A DNA stretch of 64,000 nt from Holophaga sp. (GCA_031292735.1 JARLGP010000264.1:1-64000); one strand, 5' to 3'; shown: positions 7,959-17,141, counted from the stretch's first letter. A program made the numbers and translations. The notes: generated by a model from the letters alone, not told the origin.

Positions 7959-10064
7959 TCAGAGGATACCCGGAAGGATCTCGGCGGTGCCGCCCACGAT
8001 CAGCGCCGGACAGAGGATGGTGGGCAGGGCGTCGGAAACCGGCACGCCCTGGCCGTCCTTGCCGCAGGTGCCGATGTCGAAGTGGCTCAGGTCGGTGCCG
8101 ATCCGGGTGAGGCCCATGAGCACTTCCGGTCCGCACCCGGTGAGGGTGGCGTTCTTCACGGGGTATTGGATGGCGCCCTGCTCGACCCAGTAGCCCTCGG
8201 TCACCTGGAACACGAAGTTGCCGGTCACCGTGTCCACCTGGCCGCCGCCCATGTGCTTCACCAGCAGGCCGCGGTCCAGGTCCTTGACGATCGCCTCGGG
8301 GGCTTCGAACCCGGGGGCCAGAAACGTGTTGCGCATGCGCGGGATGGGGATGTGCCGGTAGCTTTCCCGGCGCCCGTTGCCGGTGGACTCGGTGTTCATC
8401 CTGCGGGCGGTCTTGCGCGACTGCAGGTAGGCCACCAGGATGCCGTCCTCGATCAGCACCACCCGCTGGGCCGGCCGGCCCTCGTCGTCGCTGGCGCTGG
8501 AGCCGCGCTTGTGCGGCAGCGTCCCGTCGTCGATGATGGTCACCCCGGGTGCCGCCACCCGCTGGCCCAGCTTGCCGGCGAACGCGCTCACCCCGGCCAG
8601 CGCCAGGTCGGCTTCCAGCCCGTGGCCGCAGGCCTCGTGGATCATGGTGCCGCCGGCGCTGCTGCTGAGGATCACCGGGAAGGTGCCGGCCGGGGCGGGC
8701 CGCGCCGTGAGGGCCTGCACGGCCAGGCGCACCGCTTCCCGCACGGTGCGTTCCACCGCCTCCGGGGTGAACAGCTCGAAGCCCCGGGTTTCGCCCAGCG
8801 ACTGGTAGCCGGTCTGCAGGTTGTCCCCCTCGCCCGCGGTGACGTTGAGCCGGAGCATGCTCTGGATCCGCCGGTCCTCGGTGAGGGTGGCGGCCCAGCC
8901 CGAACCCGCATGCTCGGCCACGGCGATCCAGACGTTCTGGGTGCTGTCGCCGTAGCCCAGGGACACCTGCCGGAGGCAGCCCGGCTGCAGCCCTTCCGCC
9001 CGGGCGCGGGCCAGGTGGTTGGCCCGGCGCACCAGGTCCACCTTTTCCGTCAGCGGCACCGCGCCCGGCTCCCGGTCCACCGGGCTGGGCTTGGGCAGCA
9101 GCTGGACGGTCAGCGGGGGAACCGCCACCGGGATGCCGGCGCCGGGGGCCGCCAGGGTCCGGGCGGCGTCCAGCAGCTCTTCGAAGGAAGGCGAGATGAG
9201 ATCTGCGAAGCGGGTGGTGTCCTGGTCCATGAGGCGCAGGCTGGCACCGAAGGTCTCGGCCGCCAGGATGTCCTCCATCCGTCCGTCGTCCATGCCCAGG
9301 GCGCAGGACCGCCGGTGCTCCACGAACACCTCGCCGTAGTCGCCGCCCCGGGCCAGCAGGGTGCCCAGGATGGTGTGCAGCTGCTCGGGCGTGAAGGGGG
9401 GCGCCAGCGGCGCCCGCCATTTCCGGGCACGGGCGGTCTTCCAGTGGGCCAGCAGCGCCGCCTCCGCCTGGCGCAACGGCTCTTCCAGGTCCCGCCCATC
9501 GTTCTGGAACACCTGGTCGGCGTGCAGCGCCTTTTCGGCCCCGGCGGACTGGGTGCGAATACGGCGCAGGGCATCCTCGTGCCCGAGGCTGTCCCGGGTC
9601 ATGAGGCGCTTGATCCGGATCGATTCCGGGGCATCCACCACCCAGAGCGCATCAAACAGATGGGCCTGGCCCCGCTCCACCCAGAGCGCCGCGTCCAGCA
9701 CCACGCCCTTGATCCCCGCGGGCAGGGCAGCCAGATGGGCCGCCAGGCCGGCTTCGATGCGCGGGTGCAGCAGCGCTTCCAGCTGGGCCCGCTGGGCGGA
9801 GTCCGCGAACACCAGCCCGGCCAGCCCGGCCCGGTCCAGAGCGCCCTCGGCGTCCAGGATCCCGTCGCCGAAGGCCCGCACCAGGTCGGCCAGCCCCTCA
9901 GTGCCCGGAGCCACCACCTCGCGGGCCACCTGGTCGGCGTTGATCACCACCCAATCCGAGGCGGCCAGGCGGATGGCGGCATAGGTCTTCCCGGCGGCGA
10001 TGCCGCCGGTGAGCCCCACGATGGGGTAGGGGGCCTCGGCCAGACGGGCGTTCAGGCTAGTCAT
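7959..10064 (-). CDS. Dephospho-CoA kinase fused to TldD metalloprotease
   Basis: One uninterrupted 701-codon reading frame. Residues 1 to about 205 are a complete CoaE: P-loop GLTGGIAAGKT at 17-27, INADQVAREVV, the LLHPRIEAGL lid region and a C-terminal EKALHADQVFQNDG segment. From about residue 215 to the end it is a full TldD with the zinc motif HEACGH near 472-477 and the closing GGTAEILPG. CoaE does the last step of CoA synthesis and TldD is the catalytic half of a peptide protease, so the two activities share one chain here. The start at 10064 has AGGAG about 11 bp upstream. Fusion is seen directly; it could only be false if a stop and restart were lost by sequencing error. Confidence 0.88.
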   Translation of the reverse strand: MTSLNARLAEAPYPIVGLTGGIAAGKTYAAIRLAASDWVVINADQVAREVVAPGTEGLADLVRAFGDGILDAEGALDRAGLAGLVFADSAQRAQLEALLHPRIEAGLAAHLAALPAGIKGVVLDAALWVERGQAHLFDALWVVDAPESIRIKRLMTRDSLGHEDALRRIRTQSAGAEKALHADQVFQNDGRDLEEPLRQAEAALLAHWKTARARKWRAPLAPPFTPEQLHTILGTLLARGGDYGEVFVEHRRSCALGMDDGRMEDILAAETFGASLRLMDQDTTRFADLISPSFEELLDAARTLAAPGAGIPVAVPPLTVQLLPKPSPVDREPGAVPLTEKVDLVRRANHLARARAEGLQPGCLRQVSLGYGDSTQNVWIAVAEHAGSGWAATLTEDRRIQSMLRLNVTAGEGDNLQTGYQSLGETRGFELFTPEAVERTVREAVRLAVQALTARPAPAGTFPVILSSSAGGTMIHEACGHGLEADLALAGVSAFAGKLGQRVAAPGVTIIDDGTLPHKRGSSASDDEGRPAQRVVLIEDGILVAYLQSRKTARRMNTESTGNGRRESYRHIPIPRMRNTFLAPGFEAPEAIVKDLDRGLLVKHMGGGQVDTVTGNFVFQVTEGYWVEQGAIQYPVKNATLTGCGPEVLMGLTRIGTDLSHFDIGTCGKDGQGVPVSDALPTILCPALIVGGTAEILPGIL

Positions 10065-10537
10065 TGCAAGGAGCTCCTGCGAAGCGGGGAATGGCGGTGG
10101 AACCTGCTGCCCCCGCGGCAACCAGCGGGGACCCGAACAGTATGCCCGTGAAATGAGTTTTGGCACGGCCCAGCTTGGGCGGCATTCCATAGGGAACTTC
10201 CGACCAGGGAACCCCGGAACCCTCTTTGTCCCTGTACCGCTTTTGGCATGAACACGATTGCCCTCCTGATTTCTGCAGTTCGGCCATCCAATCCTGCCGC
10301 CTGCAATCCTGGCTGTCACCCCACGGCGGGTTCCCCCAAACTCGCTTGAAGATGGAAGGGCTTGGTTCCAAGTTCCTTACGATTTCCGAGAGCGATGGCT
10401 GTGCTACAGATCGCTTTGATGATGTTGTTCGGTGATCACCCCGGCTTCATCATCGCCCGGCACGGCGCGCGATCCCATCTGCAACCGGCTGCTGCCCAAG
10501 TCAGATTCGAGTTTTCTTCCTCGATAGGATACAAACC
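10065..10537. other. Non-coding stretch between coaE-tldD and the yfiR-like gene
   Basis: About 470 bp between divergent genes. Open frames here lack ribosome sites and motifs and I see no hairpin with a T-run, tRNA or repeat. Promoters for both flanking genes must lie here, but I cannot point to convincing boxes. Confidence 0.4.
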
Positions 10538-10954
10538 ATGAAACAAACTTTGATAACCGCAGCCATCCTGGTGTTCGCCTCCCAGGGGATCTCCGCGGGT
10601 GAACTGCCGTTGCCGCTCCAGGCCAAGTTCATCCGGATCCTGGCCAGCAGCGCCGGTTCCCCCGGCAAGGTTCACTGCACCAGTGCTGCCCTCGCGGAAG
10701 AATTGGGCAAGTTGGGAGTGAGCAGCGACCCCGGGTCCAAGGTCGCCTGGGCCAGCAGCGAAGCTGAAGTCAAGTCGCTCAAGGCCGGCGGCAAGCTGGT
10801 CATCTGCCCGAAGCTGGCATGGCTTCCGGCCGGAGGCTCCATCGCCATTGTGGAAGAGGGCGGCAAGCCGCAGATCTACCTTCACATCGGCCACATCAGC
10901 GACTCGGGGCTGACCGTCTCCGATTCGGTCCTGAAAATCGGCAAAAAACTGTAA
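10538..10954 (+). CDS. YfiR/DUF4154-like secreted protein
   Basis: A 138-residue exported protein with a clear signal peptide (MKQTLITAAILVFASQGISA). The C-terminal part fits the pattern of YfiR/HmsC-type periplasmic proteins (DUF4154): a hydrophobic strand LVICPK, then GGSIAIVEEGGKPQIYLHIG, then a closing SGLTVSDSVLKIGKKL segment. YfiR proteins usually restrain a partnered membrane diguanylate cyclase. No cyclase is adjacent; instead the remains of a chemoreceptor follow within 5 bp, which may have been its partner. Family assignment is by pattern only. Confidence 0.65.
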   Translation: MKQTLITAAILVFASQGISAGELPLPLQAKFIRILASSAGSPGKVHCTSAALAEELGKLGVSSDPGSKVAWASSEAEVKSLKAGGKLVICPKLAWLPAGGSIAIVEEGGKPQIYLHIGHISDSGLTVSDSVLKIGKKL

Positions 10955-10956
10955 GT

Positions 10957-12354
10957 CTGACTTCGGTCCTGGCCGAAGCCGCAACCACCTCATTCATTTC
11001 CGACGACCTGGGCACCACCACCGGTTCCACCGAGCGCGCCCTGGAATTCGTCAAGGGCGACCGGGATGTCAGCCTCGCCGCGGTGGTGTCCGTGGATGCC
11101 GCGGCCCATGCCGCCGTCGTCAAATACCAGAAAAAGTTCGGTGCGGATGGCCAGTTGGACGCCGGCACGCTGGCCGGCCCCCTGGCCAAGGGCATGGTGC
11201 AGTACACCAAGGGCGGGTACTTCATCGTCGCAGCGCCCCTGGGCAAGGAAGCCCAGGACCCCGCCCACGTGAACTAGCAGATGCTGGTCATGAACGATGC
11301 GGCCATCGCCGCCATGGGCAAGAAGACCACCCTGATCATGATCGTGCTCGGGCTGGTCATGATGGGCCTGGGCCTGGGTGCCTCCAGGCTGCTGGCCGGC
11401 GCCATCGTGCGGCCGCTGGAAACGATCCAGCAGCGCATGCGCGATATCTCGGAAGGGCAAGGGGACCTCACGGCGCGCCTGGAAGCGGACGGCACCGATG
11501 AGATCGCCCAGCTTTCGCTGCACTTCAACCGTTTCGTGGAGAACATCCAGGGCATCGTCCACCAGGTCATCAGCATCTCCGGCAGCATCGCCTCCGGCTC
11601 CCTGCAGATGACCGCCGGCATGTCGGAAATGGCCTCCACCGCCGACGCCATCGCCAAGACCTCGGAAAGCCAGAAGGCCAGCGTGACCCAGACCAACGTC
11701 AGCGTAGGCACCATCGCCGAATCCTCCAGGGTGATCGATGCCAACGTGGCCGACGCGCTGAAAGTGTTCGACCAGGCCCAGGAGGCGGCCTCCAAGGGCG
11801 GAACCGCCGTGGGCGAGGCGGTGACCGGCATGCAGGTGATCAACCAGAACGCCAAGCAGATCGGCAACATCCTCAACGTCATCACCGAAATCGCCAATCA
11901 GACCAACCTGCTCTCGCTCAACGCGGCCATCGAGGCGGCCAAGGCGGGCCAGCACGGCAGGGGCTTCGCGGTGGTCGCCGAGGAGGTGCGCAAGCTGGCC
12001 GAGCGCAGCGCCCAGGCGGTAAAAGAGATCTCCACCCTGATCCGGACCTCGAGCAAGAGCATCGACGATGGCACCACCATGGTCAATACCGCCGGCGCCG
12101 CGCTGAAGAGCATTGAGGAGGCGATCCGGGCCAGCGCCGAGCGCATGAAGATCATCGGCAGCCAGAGCCATACCCAGAGCCAGGACAGCGGCAAGGTCGT
12201 GGGCGCCATGGGCAGCCTCGCCAGCATCGCCGACGGCAATGCCGCGGCCACGGAGGAAATGGCGGCGACCCTCAAGGAGACCACACGCACGGTCAACGAC
12301 CTCAGATCCCTGGCCGGGAACCTCAACCACCTGGTGGCGCGCTTCAAAGCATAG
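10957..12354 (+). pseudogene. Methyl-accepting chemotaxis protein, N-terminally truncated and interrupted by TAG
   Basis: One frame reads through a periplasmic sensor remnant (10957-11274, e.g. AALEFV..YFIVAAPLG), meets a TAG at 11275-11277, and continues in the same frame into a transmembrane segment, a HAMP domain ([20 protein letters not shown]) and a complete signalling domain with the hairpin tip [21 protein letters not shown]. The first transmembrane helix and part of the sensor are absent; the frame begins just after the yfiR-like stop. An ATG at 11281 could still make a 357-residue receptor lacking the sensor, but it has no ribosome site. A CAG-to-TAG change would explain the stop. 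Confidence 0.75.
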
Positions 12355-12403
12355 GAAGTCGCAGTCATGCGCATGCGCTCCACCTCGGCCAGCGTCTTTG
12401 AGC

Positions 12404-12431
12404 AAAAAAGCCCGACCTGTTGGTCGGGCTT
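12404..12431 (-). terminator. Rho-independent terminator after tRNA-Gln
   Basis: GCCCGACC (12410-12417), a 4-base loop and GGTCGGGC (12422-12429) make a perfect 8-bp stem. Read on the minus strand it is followed by six T, directly downstream of the tRNA gene. Confidence 0.85.
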
Positions 12432-12435
12432 CCCT

Positions 12436-12510
12436 TGGTTGGGGAGGAAGGATTCGAACCTTCGGTACGCAGGATCAAAACCTGCTGCCTTACCACTTGG
12501 CTACTCCCCA
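12436..12510 (-). tRNA. tRNA-Gln (anticodon TTG)
   Basis: Reading the minus strand from 12510, all arms fold: acceptor TGGGGAG with CTCCCCA, D arm GCC/GGC, anticodon stem GCAGG/CCTGC with loop TTTTGAT (anticodon TTG, reads CAA), T arm GAAGG/CCTTC with loop TTCGAAT. U1-A72 is typical of Gln tRNAs. The 3' CCA is encoded at 12438-12436. A terminator follows. Confidence 0.95.
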
Positions 12511-12551
12511 GCGAGCCTGGATTCTAGCGTGATCCGGGCCCGGGAGTCCAG

Positions 12552-12911
12552 TCAGGGGTTGCTCTTGGGGGTGAAACCGAACTCCTCCACCCCCAGCAGA
12601 TCAGCCCGCACCACGGTGGCTTCGCCCTTTTCGATCCGGGAAATGGCCCGGTTGCCGGTGGCGGCCTCATAGGCCAGCAGCACCCGTTCCTCGATGGCTT
12701 CCCGCACTTCGTTGTTGAGCGGGTAGGCGATATCCTTGAAAGTCCCGTCGCGCTTGCGTTTGCTGGGCATGGCCACGAAATAGCCGTCTTCCCCCTCCAG
12801 CACCCGCAGATCGCCGACGATGAAACTGTCGTCCAGGACGATGGCGGCAAACCCCCGCAGTTTTTCGTCGCCTTCGACCTTGGTGATTCGCACATCGGTG
12901 ATGTTGAGCAT
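12552..12911 (-). CDS. spoVG: SpoVG-family RNA/DNA-binding regulator
   Basis: A 119-residue SpoVG, close to the usual 85-100 residues plus a longer C-terminal tail. The core is diagnostic: ITDVRITKVEG at the start, IVLDDSFIVGDLRVL, then FVAMPSKRKRDGTFKDIAYPLNNE. SpoVG proteins are small nucleic-acid-binding post-transcriptional regulators present in Firmicutes, spirochaetes and some other phyla; this lineage does not sporulate as far as the window shows. The ATG at 12911 with AAGGAA upstream is preferred over the one at 12938. It shares its strand with the tRNA-Gln gene 42 bp downstream. Confidence 0.93.
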   Translation of the reverse strand: MLNITDVRITKVEGDEKLRGFAAIVLDDSFIVGDLRVLEGEDGYFVAMPSKRKRDGTFKDIAYPLNNEVREAIEERVLLAYEAATGNRAISRIEKGEATVVRADLLGVEEFGFTPKSNP

Positions 12912-13119
12912 CGGAATTCCTTGGCAAAGGGCTTGCACGGGTCAGGGGGACCTTGGCGGCCAGCTAAATGGTCAGAGGGAGTGGCTTAGAACAAGCCTTG
13001 GATTCCCTCCCTTCAGTATAGGGGTTTTACCACCACTCAATGAATGGTTGTGATGTGGAGAACATCAGGAGACCTGGCCGCAACTCCGGGAAGCCCCGGC
13101 AGGAAGATTGCAGGGCCGG

Positions 13120-13656
13120 TCACCACCCGGATGTCGAGGCGGGTTTCGGGCCGATGGCGTCCCGAAGGATGATCAGGTTGCCGTTTTCGGTGCTGATCGC
13201 ATCCTGGATCGCCAGCAGCACCGCCTCGTCGGTGGCCTGGTCCAGCGGAGGGCCCACATGCTTGTCCTTGAACGACAGCACCGGGCTGGAGTCGGCCTGG
13301 AACGGGATGCTGACCAGGAATTCCGCGTAGTCCCCGCGGCTGTCCTGGACGATGAAATCATGGAAACAATAGTTGTTCTCGCGGGTGAATTCCACCAGGA
13401 AGCGGGCCCCGGCGGGCAGCTGGACGCTGTCACCGGTTCGGGTCAAGATGCGGATAAGATTGCCGCTGAACTTATCGATTACATTAAGCTTACCAACGCC
13501 GGCCCGGGTCCCCTCCACCAGGGTCAGCCGCCATTCCTGGCCGGAGCGGTTGAAGAACTCCCGGCGGGCCTCGGCCCCCCAGGCCCGCCCGCCGGGCCCC
13601 AGCAGCAGGGAGACAAGGAGGGCGAAACCGCAGGGACGCCAGGAGCAGATCATCAT
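13120..13656 (-). CDS. Secreted hypothetical protein
   Basis: An unrecognised 178-residue protein. Residues 1-27 form a signal peptide (basic start, LLVSLLLG core, AWGA cleavage). The mature part looks mainly beta, with FFNRSGQEWRLTLVEG at the start and an extended acidic C-terminal half ending in an ILRDAIGPKP segment. It resembles in style the secreted orphan at 47136-47690, whose mature part also starts with a residue pattern N-(D/R)-S-(A/G)-x-(D/E)-W, so the two may belong to one family. AT-rich DNA just upstream (13708-13730) probably holds its promoter. Confidence 0.6.
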   Translation of the reverse strand: MMICSWRPCGFALLVSLLLGPGGRAWGAEARREFFNRSGQEWRLTLVEGTRAGVGKLNVIDKFSGNLIRILTRTGDSVQLPAGARFLVEFTRENNYCFHDFIVQDSRGDYAEFLVSIPFQADSSPVLSFKDKHVGPPLDQATDEAVLLAIQDAISTENGNLIILRDAIGPKPASTSGW

Positions 13657-13733
13657 CTCGAACGGTCCGGGAAGGGAAGTCCGGAGTCCGGTTCCTGGAT
13701 CTGATCGAAGTATATATAATTTATTGTCCTCCG

Positions 13734-14396
13734 CTAGCGTTTGCGGGCCAGGGTCAGGCCGTCGCCGATGGGCACCATCGCCAGGTCCACCCGCTCATCC
13801 TGGTGCAGCTTGGCGTTGAGTTCCCGCAGGGAGGAAGTTTCCGGATCGGCGGGTCCCGGCCGCGCCACCCGGCCGCTCCACAGCACGTTGTCGATGGCGA
13901 TCAGACCACCCGTGCGCAGGAGCTGGAAACACCGTTCAAAGTAGCCGTCATAGCTGGTCTTGTCCGCATCAATGAATGCGAAATCAAAGCTGCCCGCTTC
14001 GCCCCGGGCCAGACGGTCATCCAGGGTGGCCAGGGCCGGGCCCAGCGCCAGCTCGATCCTGGCGGCCACCCCGGCCCGTCGCCAGAACGGCAAGGCAATG
14101 GCGGTGTAGTCCGCATTTACGTCACAGGCAAGAAGATAGCCATCCTCCGGAAGGGCCAGGGCCACGGTCAGCGCACTGTAGCCGGTGAACACCCCGACCT
14201 CCAGGCAGCGCCGGGCGGCCATGAGTCGCACCAGCACCTGCATGAGCGCCCCCTGCTCCGGGGAGATCTGCATTCCGGCTCCGGGATGGCTCCGGGTGAA
14301 CTCGCGCAAGGCCGCCTGCTGGGGATGCTCCCGGAGGGAATGGGCCAGGAGGTAGCGGTGCAGGGGGTCGTCCAGGATCAGGGTGCGGTTGCTCAT
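13734..14396 (-). CDS. SAM-dependent O-methyltransferase (catechol/caffeoyl-CoA type)
   Basis: A 220-residue class I methyltransferase of the OMT family 3 (catechol O-methyltransferase-like). SAM motif I is CLEVGVFTGYSAL and the metal-binding region FAFIDADKTSYDGYFE precedes GGLIAIDNVLWSGRV, both hallmarks of divalent-metal-dependent small OMTs. The C-terminus MVPIGDGLTLARK is also typical. The substrate cannot be predicted. The start is taken at 14396, where homology begins; an ATG at 14411 is equally possible and neither has a strong ribosome site. Flanked by a secreted orphan and dinB, not clearly in an operon. Confidence 0.88.
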   Translation of the reverse strand: MSNRTLILDDPLHRYLLAHSLREHPQQAALREFTRSHPGAGMQISPEQGALMQVLVRLMAARRCLEVGVFTGYSALTVALALPEDGYLLACDVNADYTAIALPFWRRAGVAARIELALGPALATLDDRLARGEAGSFDFAFIDADKTSYDGYFERCFQLLRTGGLIAIDNVLWSGRVARPGPADPETSSLRELNAKLHQDERVDLAMVPIGDGLTLARKR

Positions 14397-14614
14397 CGGC
14401 GTCTCGAACATCAGGACTCAGGGTAGACAGCAGCGATTCGTCCCGGTTCCGGATCTTCCATGGGCTTCCTGGGTCTGTTCTTCATGGGAAGGTTCGCTTT
14501 CAGGCACCCTCAATGGCCGGCGCACGCGTGGGGAAAGTCATGTTGACCGTTGCGGTCATGAATGGCAAGCCCCCAAGTTGGCTTGGGCGGGCCATCGGTC
14601 CATGAACGCCCCCA

Positions 14615-15826
14615 TCAGGGGAGTTCCAGCGGCACCAGCATCCCGGCCACCCGGGGCGCTTCGTCGCCGAACGGATCCAGGTCGCGTTCCCCGGGCACCC
14701 CCGGTCGTTCCAGGGTTCCGGCCCGGATGCCCAGCAGGCGCAGGGGGCGCTCCAGGGGCACCCGGCGCAGGCAGGACCGGGCGGCATCGCGGATCACGTC
14801 CGGCTCGGCGGTGGCCCGGTCCAGGGTCAGGTCCCGGGTGACGGTCTGGAAATCGTCGTAGCGCAGCTTGATGCCGATGGTCCGGGCCAGGCGGCCCTTG
14901 CGTTCCAGGTCGGCGCCCAGCCGCCGGCACAGGTCCAGGAGGATGGCGGTGAGGGCATCCCGGTCCCGCCGGGCATGGAGATCCCGGGCGAAGGTGGTCT
15001 CCCGGCTCAGGGACTTGGGTTCCCGGACGGTGACCAGGGGCCGCTCGTCCCGGCCGTGGGCCGCCTCCCACAACCAGACGCCGTAGCTTTGGCCGAAGGC
15101 CGCCACCAGCATGGCCGGATCGGCCGCGGCCAGGGCGCCAATGCTGTGCAGGCCCATGCTCTCCAGCCGGGCGCTGGCCTTGGGGCCGACCCCGTTGATG
15201 ACCTTGGGGGGCAGGGGCCAGATCCGGGTGGGCAGGTCCGCCAGGGTGAGCACGGTCAGGCCGTCCGGCTTCTGCAGCTCCGAGGCGATCTTGGACAGCA
15301 GCTTGTTGGGGGTGACGCCGATGGAACAACTGAGCCCGGTGGCCCGGCGCACCGCGTCCTTGAGCCGCTGGGCCAGGGCCAACGTCTCCTCCGGAATGTC
15401 GGTGAGGTCGATGAAAATCTCGTCGATGCCCCGGTCCTCGATGGTGGGGGCCAGTTCGGCCACCGCGGCCTTGAACAGCCGGGAGCAGCGCCCGTATTCC
15501 TCGAAGTTGGCCGGCAGCAGGTAGGCGTCCGGGGCCAGGGCGGCGGCCTTCATCAGGCCCATGCCCGAGTGCACACCCAGCGCCCGGGCCTCGTAGGTGG
15601 CGGTGGTGGCCACCCCGCGCCCTTTGTATTCCCGCAACCGGCCGAAGCCCGCCGCCTGGTCCGCTTTCCGCCTGGGCCCGCCCACCACCACCGGCTGGCC
15701 GCGCAGCTGGGGCTGGCTGAGCAGCTCCACCGAAGCGAAGAAGGCGTCCATGTCCAGGTGGGCGATGCGCCGGACCGGCCCGGGACCATGGGGAAGGGCA
15801 AGGCTTGTGGCCGGAACGCTTTCCAT
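14615..15826 (-). CDS. dinB: DNA polymerase IV (Y-family translesion polymerase)
   Basis: A 403-residue DinB. The catalytic metal ligands are in HLDMDAFFASVE near the N-terminus and in GIDEIFIDLTDI (family usually SIDE). The palm and fingers motifs TATYEARALGVHSGM and the LSCSIGVTPNKLLSKIAS segment are intact, followed by helix-hairpin-helix GVGPKASARLESMG and a little-finger domain. It copies past damaged bases at stalled forks. The start at 15826 (GAGGAAG 6-8 bp upstream) gives the normal N-terminus. I see no beta-clamp motif of the usual QLxLF form at the C-terminus, though PLRLLGI may serve. No LexA-type operator was evident. Confidence 0.92.
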   Translation of the reverse strand: MESVPATSLALPHGPGPVRRIAHLDMDAFFASVELLSQPQLRGQPVVVGGPRRKADQAAGFGRLREYKGRGVATTATYEARALGVHSGMGLMKAAALAPDAYLLPANFEEYGRCSRLFKAAVAELAPTIEDRGIDEIFIDLTDIPEETLALAQRLKDAVRRATGLSCSIGVTPNKLLSKIASELQKPDGLTVLTLADLPTRIWPLPPKVINGVGPKASARLESMGLHSIGALAAADPAMLVAAFGQSYGVWLWEAAHGRDERPLVTVREPKSLSRETTFARDLHARRDRDALTAILLDLCRRLGADLERKGRLARTIGIKLRYDDFQTVTRDLTLDRATAEPDVIRDAARSCLRRVPLERPLRLLGIRAGTLERPGVPGERDLDPFGDEAPRVAGMLVPLELP

Positions 15827-15934
15827 GGCTTCCTCGCACCGACGTCGGCACGAAATTTTAGCAAAACCAGACCAGATGTTTAAGTAATAGTTGTGGACTG
15901 CACCAGGATCAGCGGGCCGGGGAGGGCTGTTAGC

Positions 15935-16966
15935 ATGGTTCTCGGCAGATGCCACCCGTGGGAGCCCAGCGTGGTCCAAGACTTACCTCATACCTCGACG
16001 TCCGATCCAGCCAAGGCTGCCCGGCACGTGCTCCAGGCCACCCGCGCGGCCCTGGCGGCCATGGAAACGAGCTGGGACGAGGATCTGGTCCGTTCCTGGA
16101 CCGCCCACGTCACCCGCAGCAAGGGCCGGCTCGTGCTGTCCGGCATGGGCAAGTCCGGTCTGGTGGCCCAGAAGATCTCCGCCACCCTGGCCTCCACCGG
16201 GTGCCCCAGCTTCTACATCCATCCCGCCGACGCGCTGCACGGCGACCTGGGCATGGTCATGGCCGAAGACACCGTGCTGATCCTCAGCAACAGCGGGGAA
16301 AGCGAAGAAGTGTTGCGCCTCCTGCCCAGCCTGATCCGGCTGGGCGTGAAGATCGGCGCCATCACCGCCCACCCGGACAGCCGTCTGGGCCAGGCCGCGG
16401 ACTGGTGCTTCACCTATGCCTTGCCGGAAGGGGAGGGCTGCCCGCTCAATTTCGCGCCCATGGCCAGCACCACCCTGCAATTGGTGTGGGGCGACCTCCT
16501 GGCCGCCTATCATATGGTGGAGAGCGGTTTCACCCTGGAACATTTCGCCCAGTTTCATCCCGCTGGCAATATCGGAGCCAGGTTGCTGAAAGTGAAAGAC
16601 TTGATGCACACGGAATTCCCCCGGGTGGCCCCCGCGGCCGGCCTGGTGGAGGCCCTGGAGGTGATGACCCAGGGCAAGCTCGGCATGACCACCGTCATGG
16701 AAGGCGGCACCCTGGCCGGAGTCATCAGCGACGGCGACATCCGGCGCGCCCTGCAGGGCGCCCAGCGTTCCGGCAGCAACCCCCTGGGCCTCACCGCCCG
16801 AGACATCATGACCGCCAACCCCATTTGCGTGGGCTCCGGCTCCCTGGCGGTGGAAACCGCCAAGAGCATGGAAGCCAAGAAGATCACCTTCGTCATCGTC
16901 AAGGACGGGGAAACGCCTTGCGGCATCATCCACATCCACGACCTGTTCGGGGCCAAGGTCATCTGA
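15935..16966 (+). CDS. kdsD: Arabinose-5-phosphate isomerase (KdsD/KpsF family)
   Basis: The 343-residue protein interconverts ribulose-5-phosphate and arabinose-5-phosphate, the first committed step to Kdo in LPS. The N-terminal SIS domain shows LVLSGMGKSGLVAQKI, ILSNSGESEEV and the FHPAGNIGARL catalytic-loop region; two CBS domains follow (VKDLMHTEFP.. and ARDIMTANPI..). The length matches E. coli KdsD (328) with a short N-terminal extension. The ATG at 15935 has GGAGG about 10 bp upstream, better than a start at 15893. It precedes the LPS export permease gene by 175 bp, so LPS synthesis and export genes are grouped. Confidence 0.92.
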   Translation: MVLGRCHPWEPSVVQDLPHTSTSDPAKAARHVLQATRAALAAMETSWDEDLVRSWTAHVTRSKGRLVLSGMGKSGLVAQKISATLASTGCPSFYIHPADALHGDLGMVMAEDTVLILSNSGESEEVLRLLPSLIRLGVKIGAITAHPDSRLGQAADWCFTYALPEGEGCPLNFAPMASTTLQLVWGDLLAAYHMVESGFTLEHFAQFHPAGNIGARLLKVKDLMHTEFPRVAPAAGLVEALEVMTQGKLGMTTVMEGGTLAGVISDGDIRRALQGAQRSGSNPLGLTARDIMTANPICVGSGSLAVETAKSMEAKKITFVIVKDGETPCGIIHIHDLFGAKVI

Positions 16967-17004
16967 GCCTTGGGACTTTCCATTTCAAGGCTGTTCTCGA
17001 TCCA

Positions 17005-17038
17005 AGGTTACATAATATACATTATCGAAAGTTAACCT
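17005..17038. promoter_or_regulatory. AT-rich inverted repeat upstream of lptFG
   Basis: AGGTTA (17005-17010) and TAACCT (17033-17038) flank an AT-rich core, ATAATATACATTAT, itself partly palindromic. This is the only AT-rich patch in the 175-bp gap, so it is a likely promoter or operator for the permease gene. It has no T-run, which argues against a terminator. Confidence 0.35.
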
Positions 17039-17141
17039 GGACCCCTCAACCCGCCTCGATTCCTCGTTTTTGCGCTCCCGGCCACCCCTGAACCCATCAC
17101 CCTCCGGTCTCTCACCTTCTGCATTGTCGAAAGCCTGATCC

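Noticed and set aside
11281..12354. A short intact MCP gene starting at 11281
   Set aside because: There is no ribosome site and the same frame continues upstream through a single TAG into sensor sequence, so a broken longer gene is more likely.
16966..16992. AGCCTTG / CAAGGCT inverted repeat after kdsD as a terminator
   Set aside because: Only 7 bp with a 13-base loop and no T-run; too weak to call.
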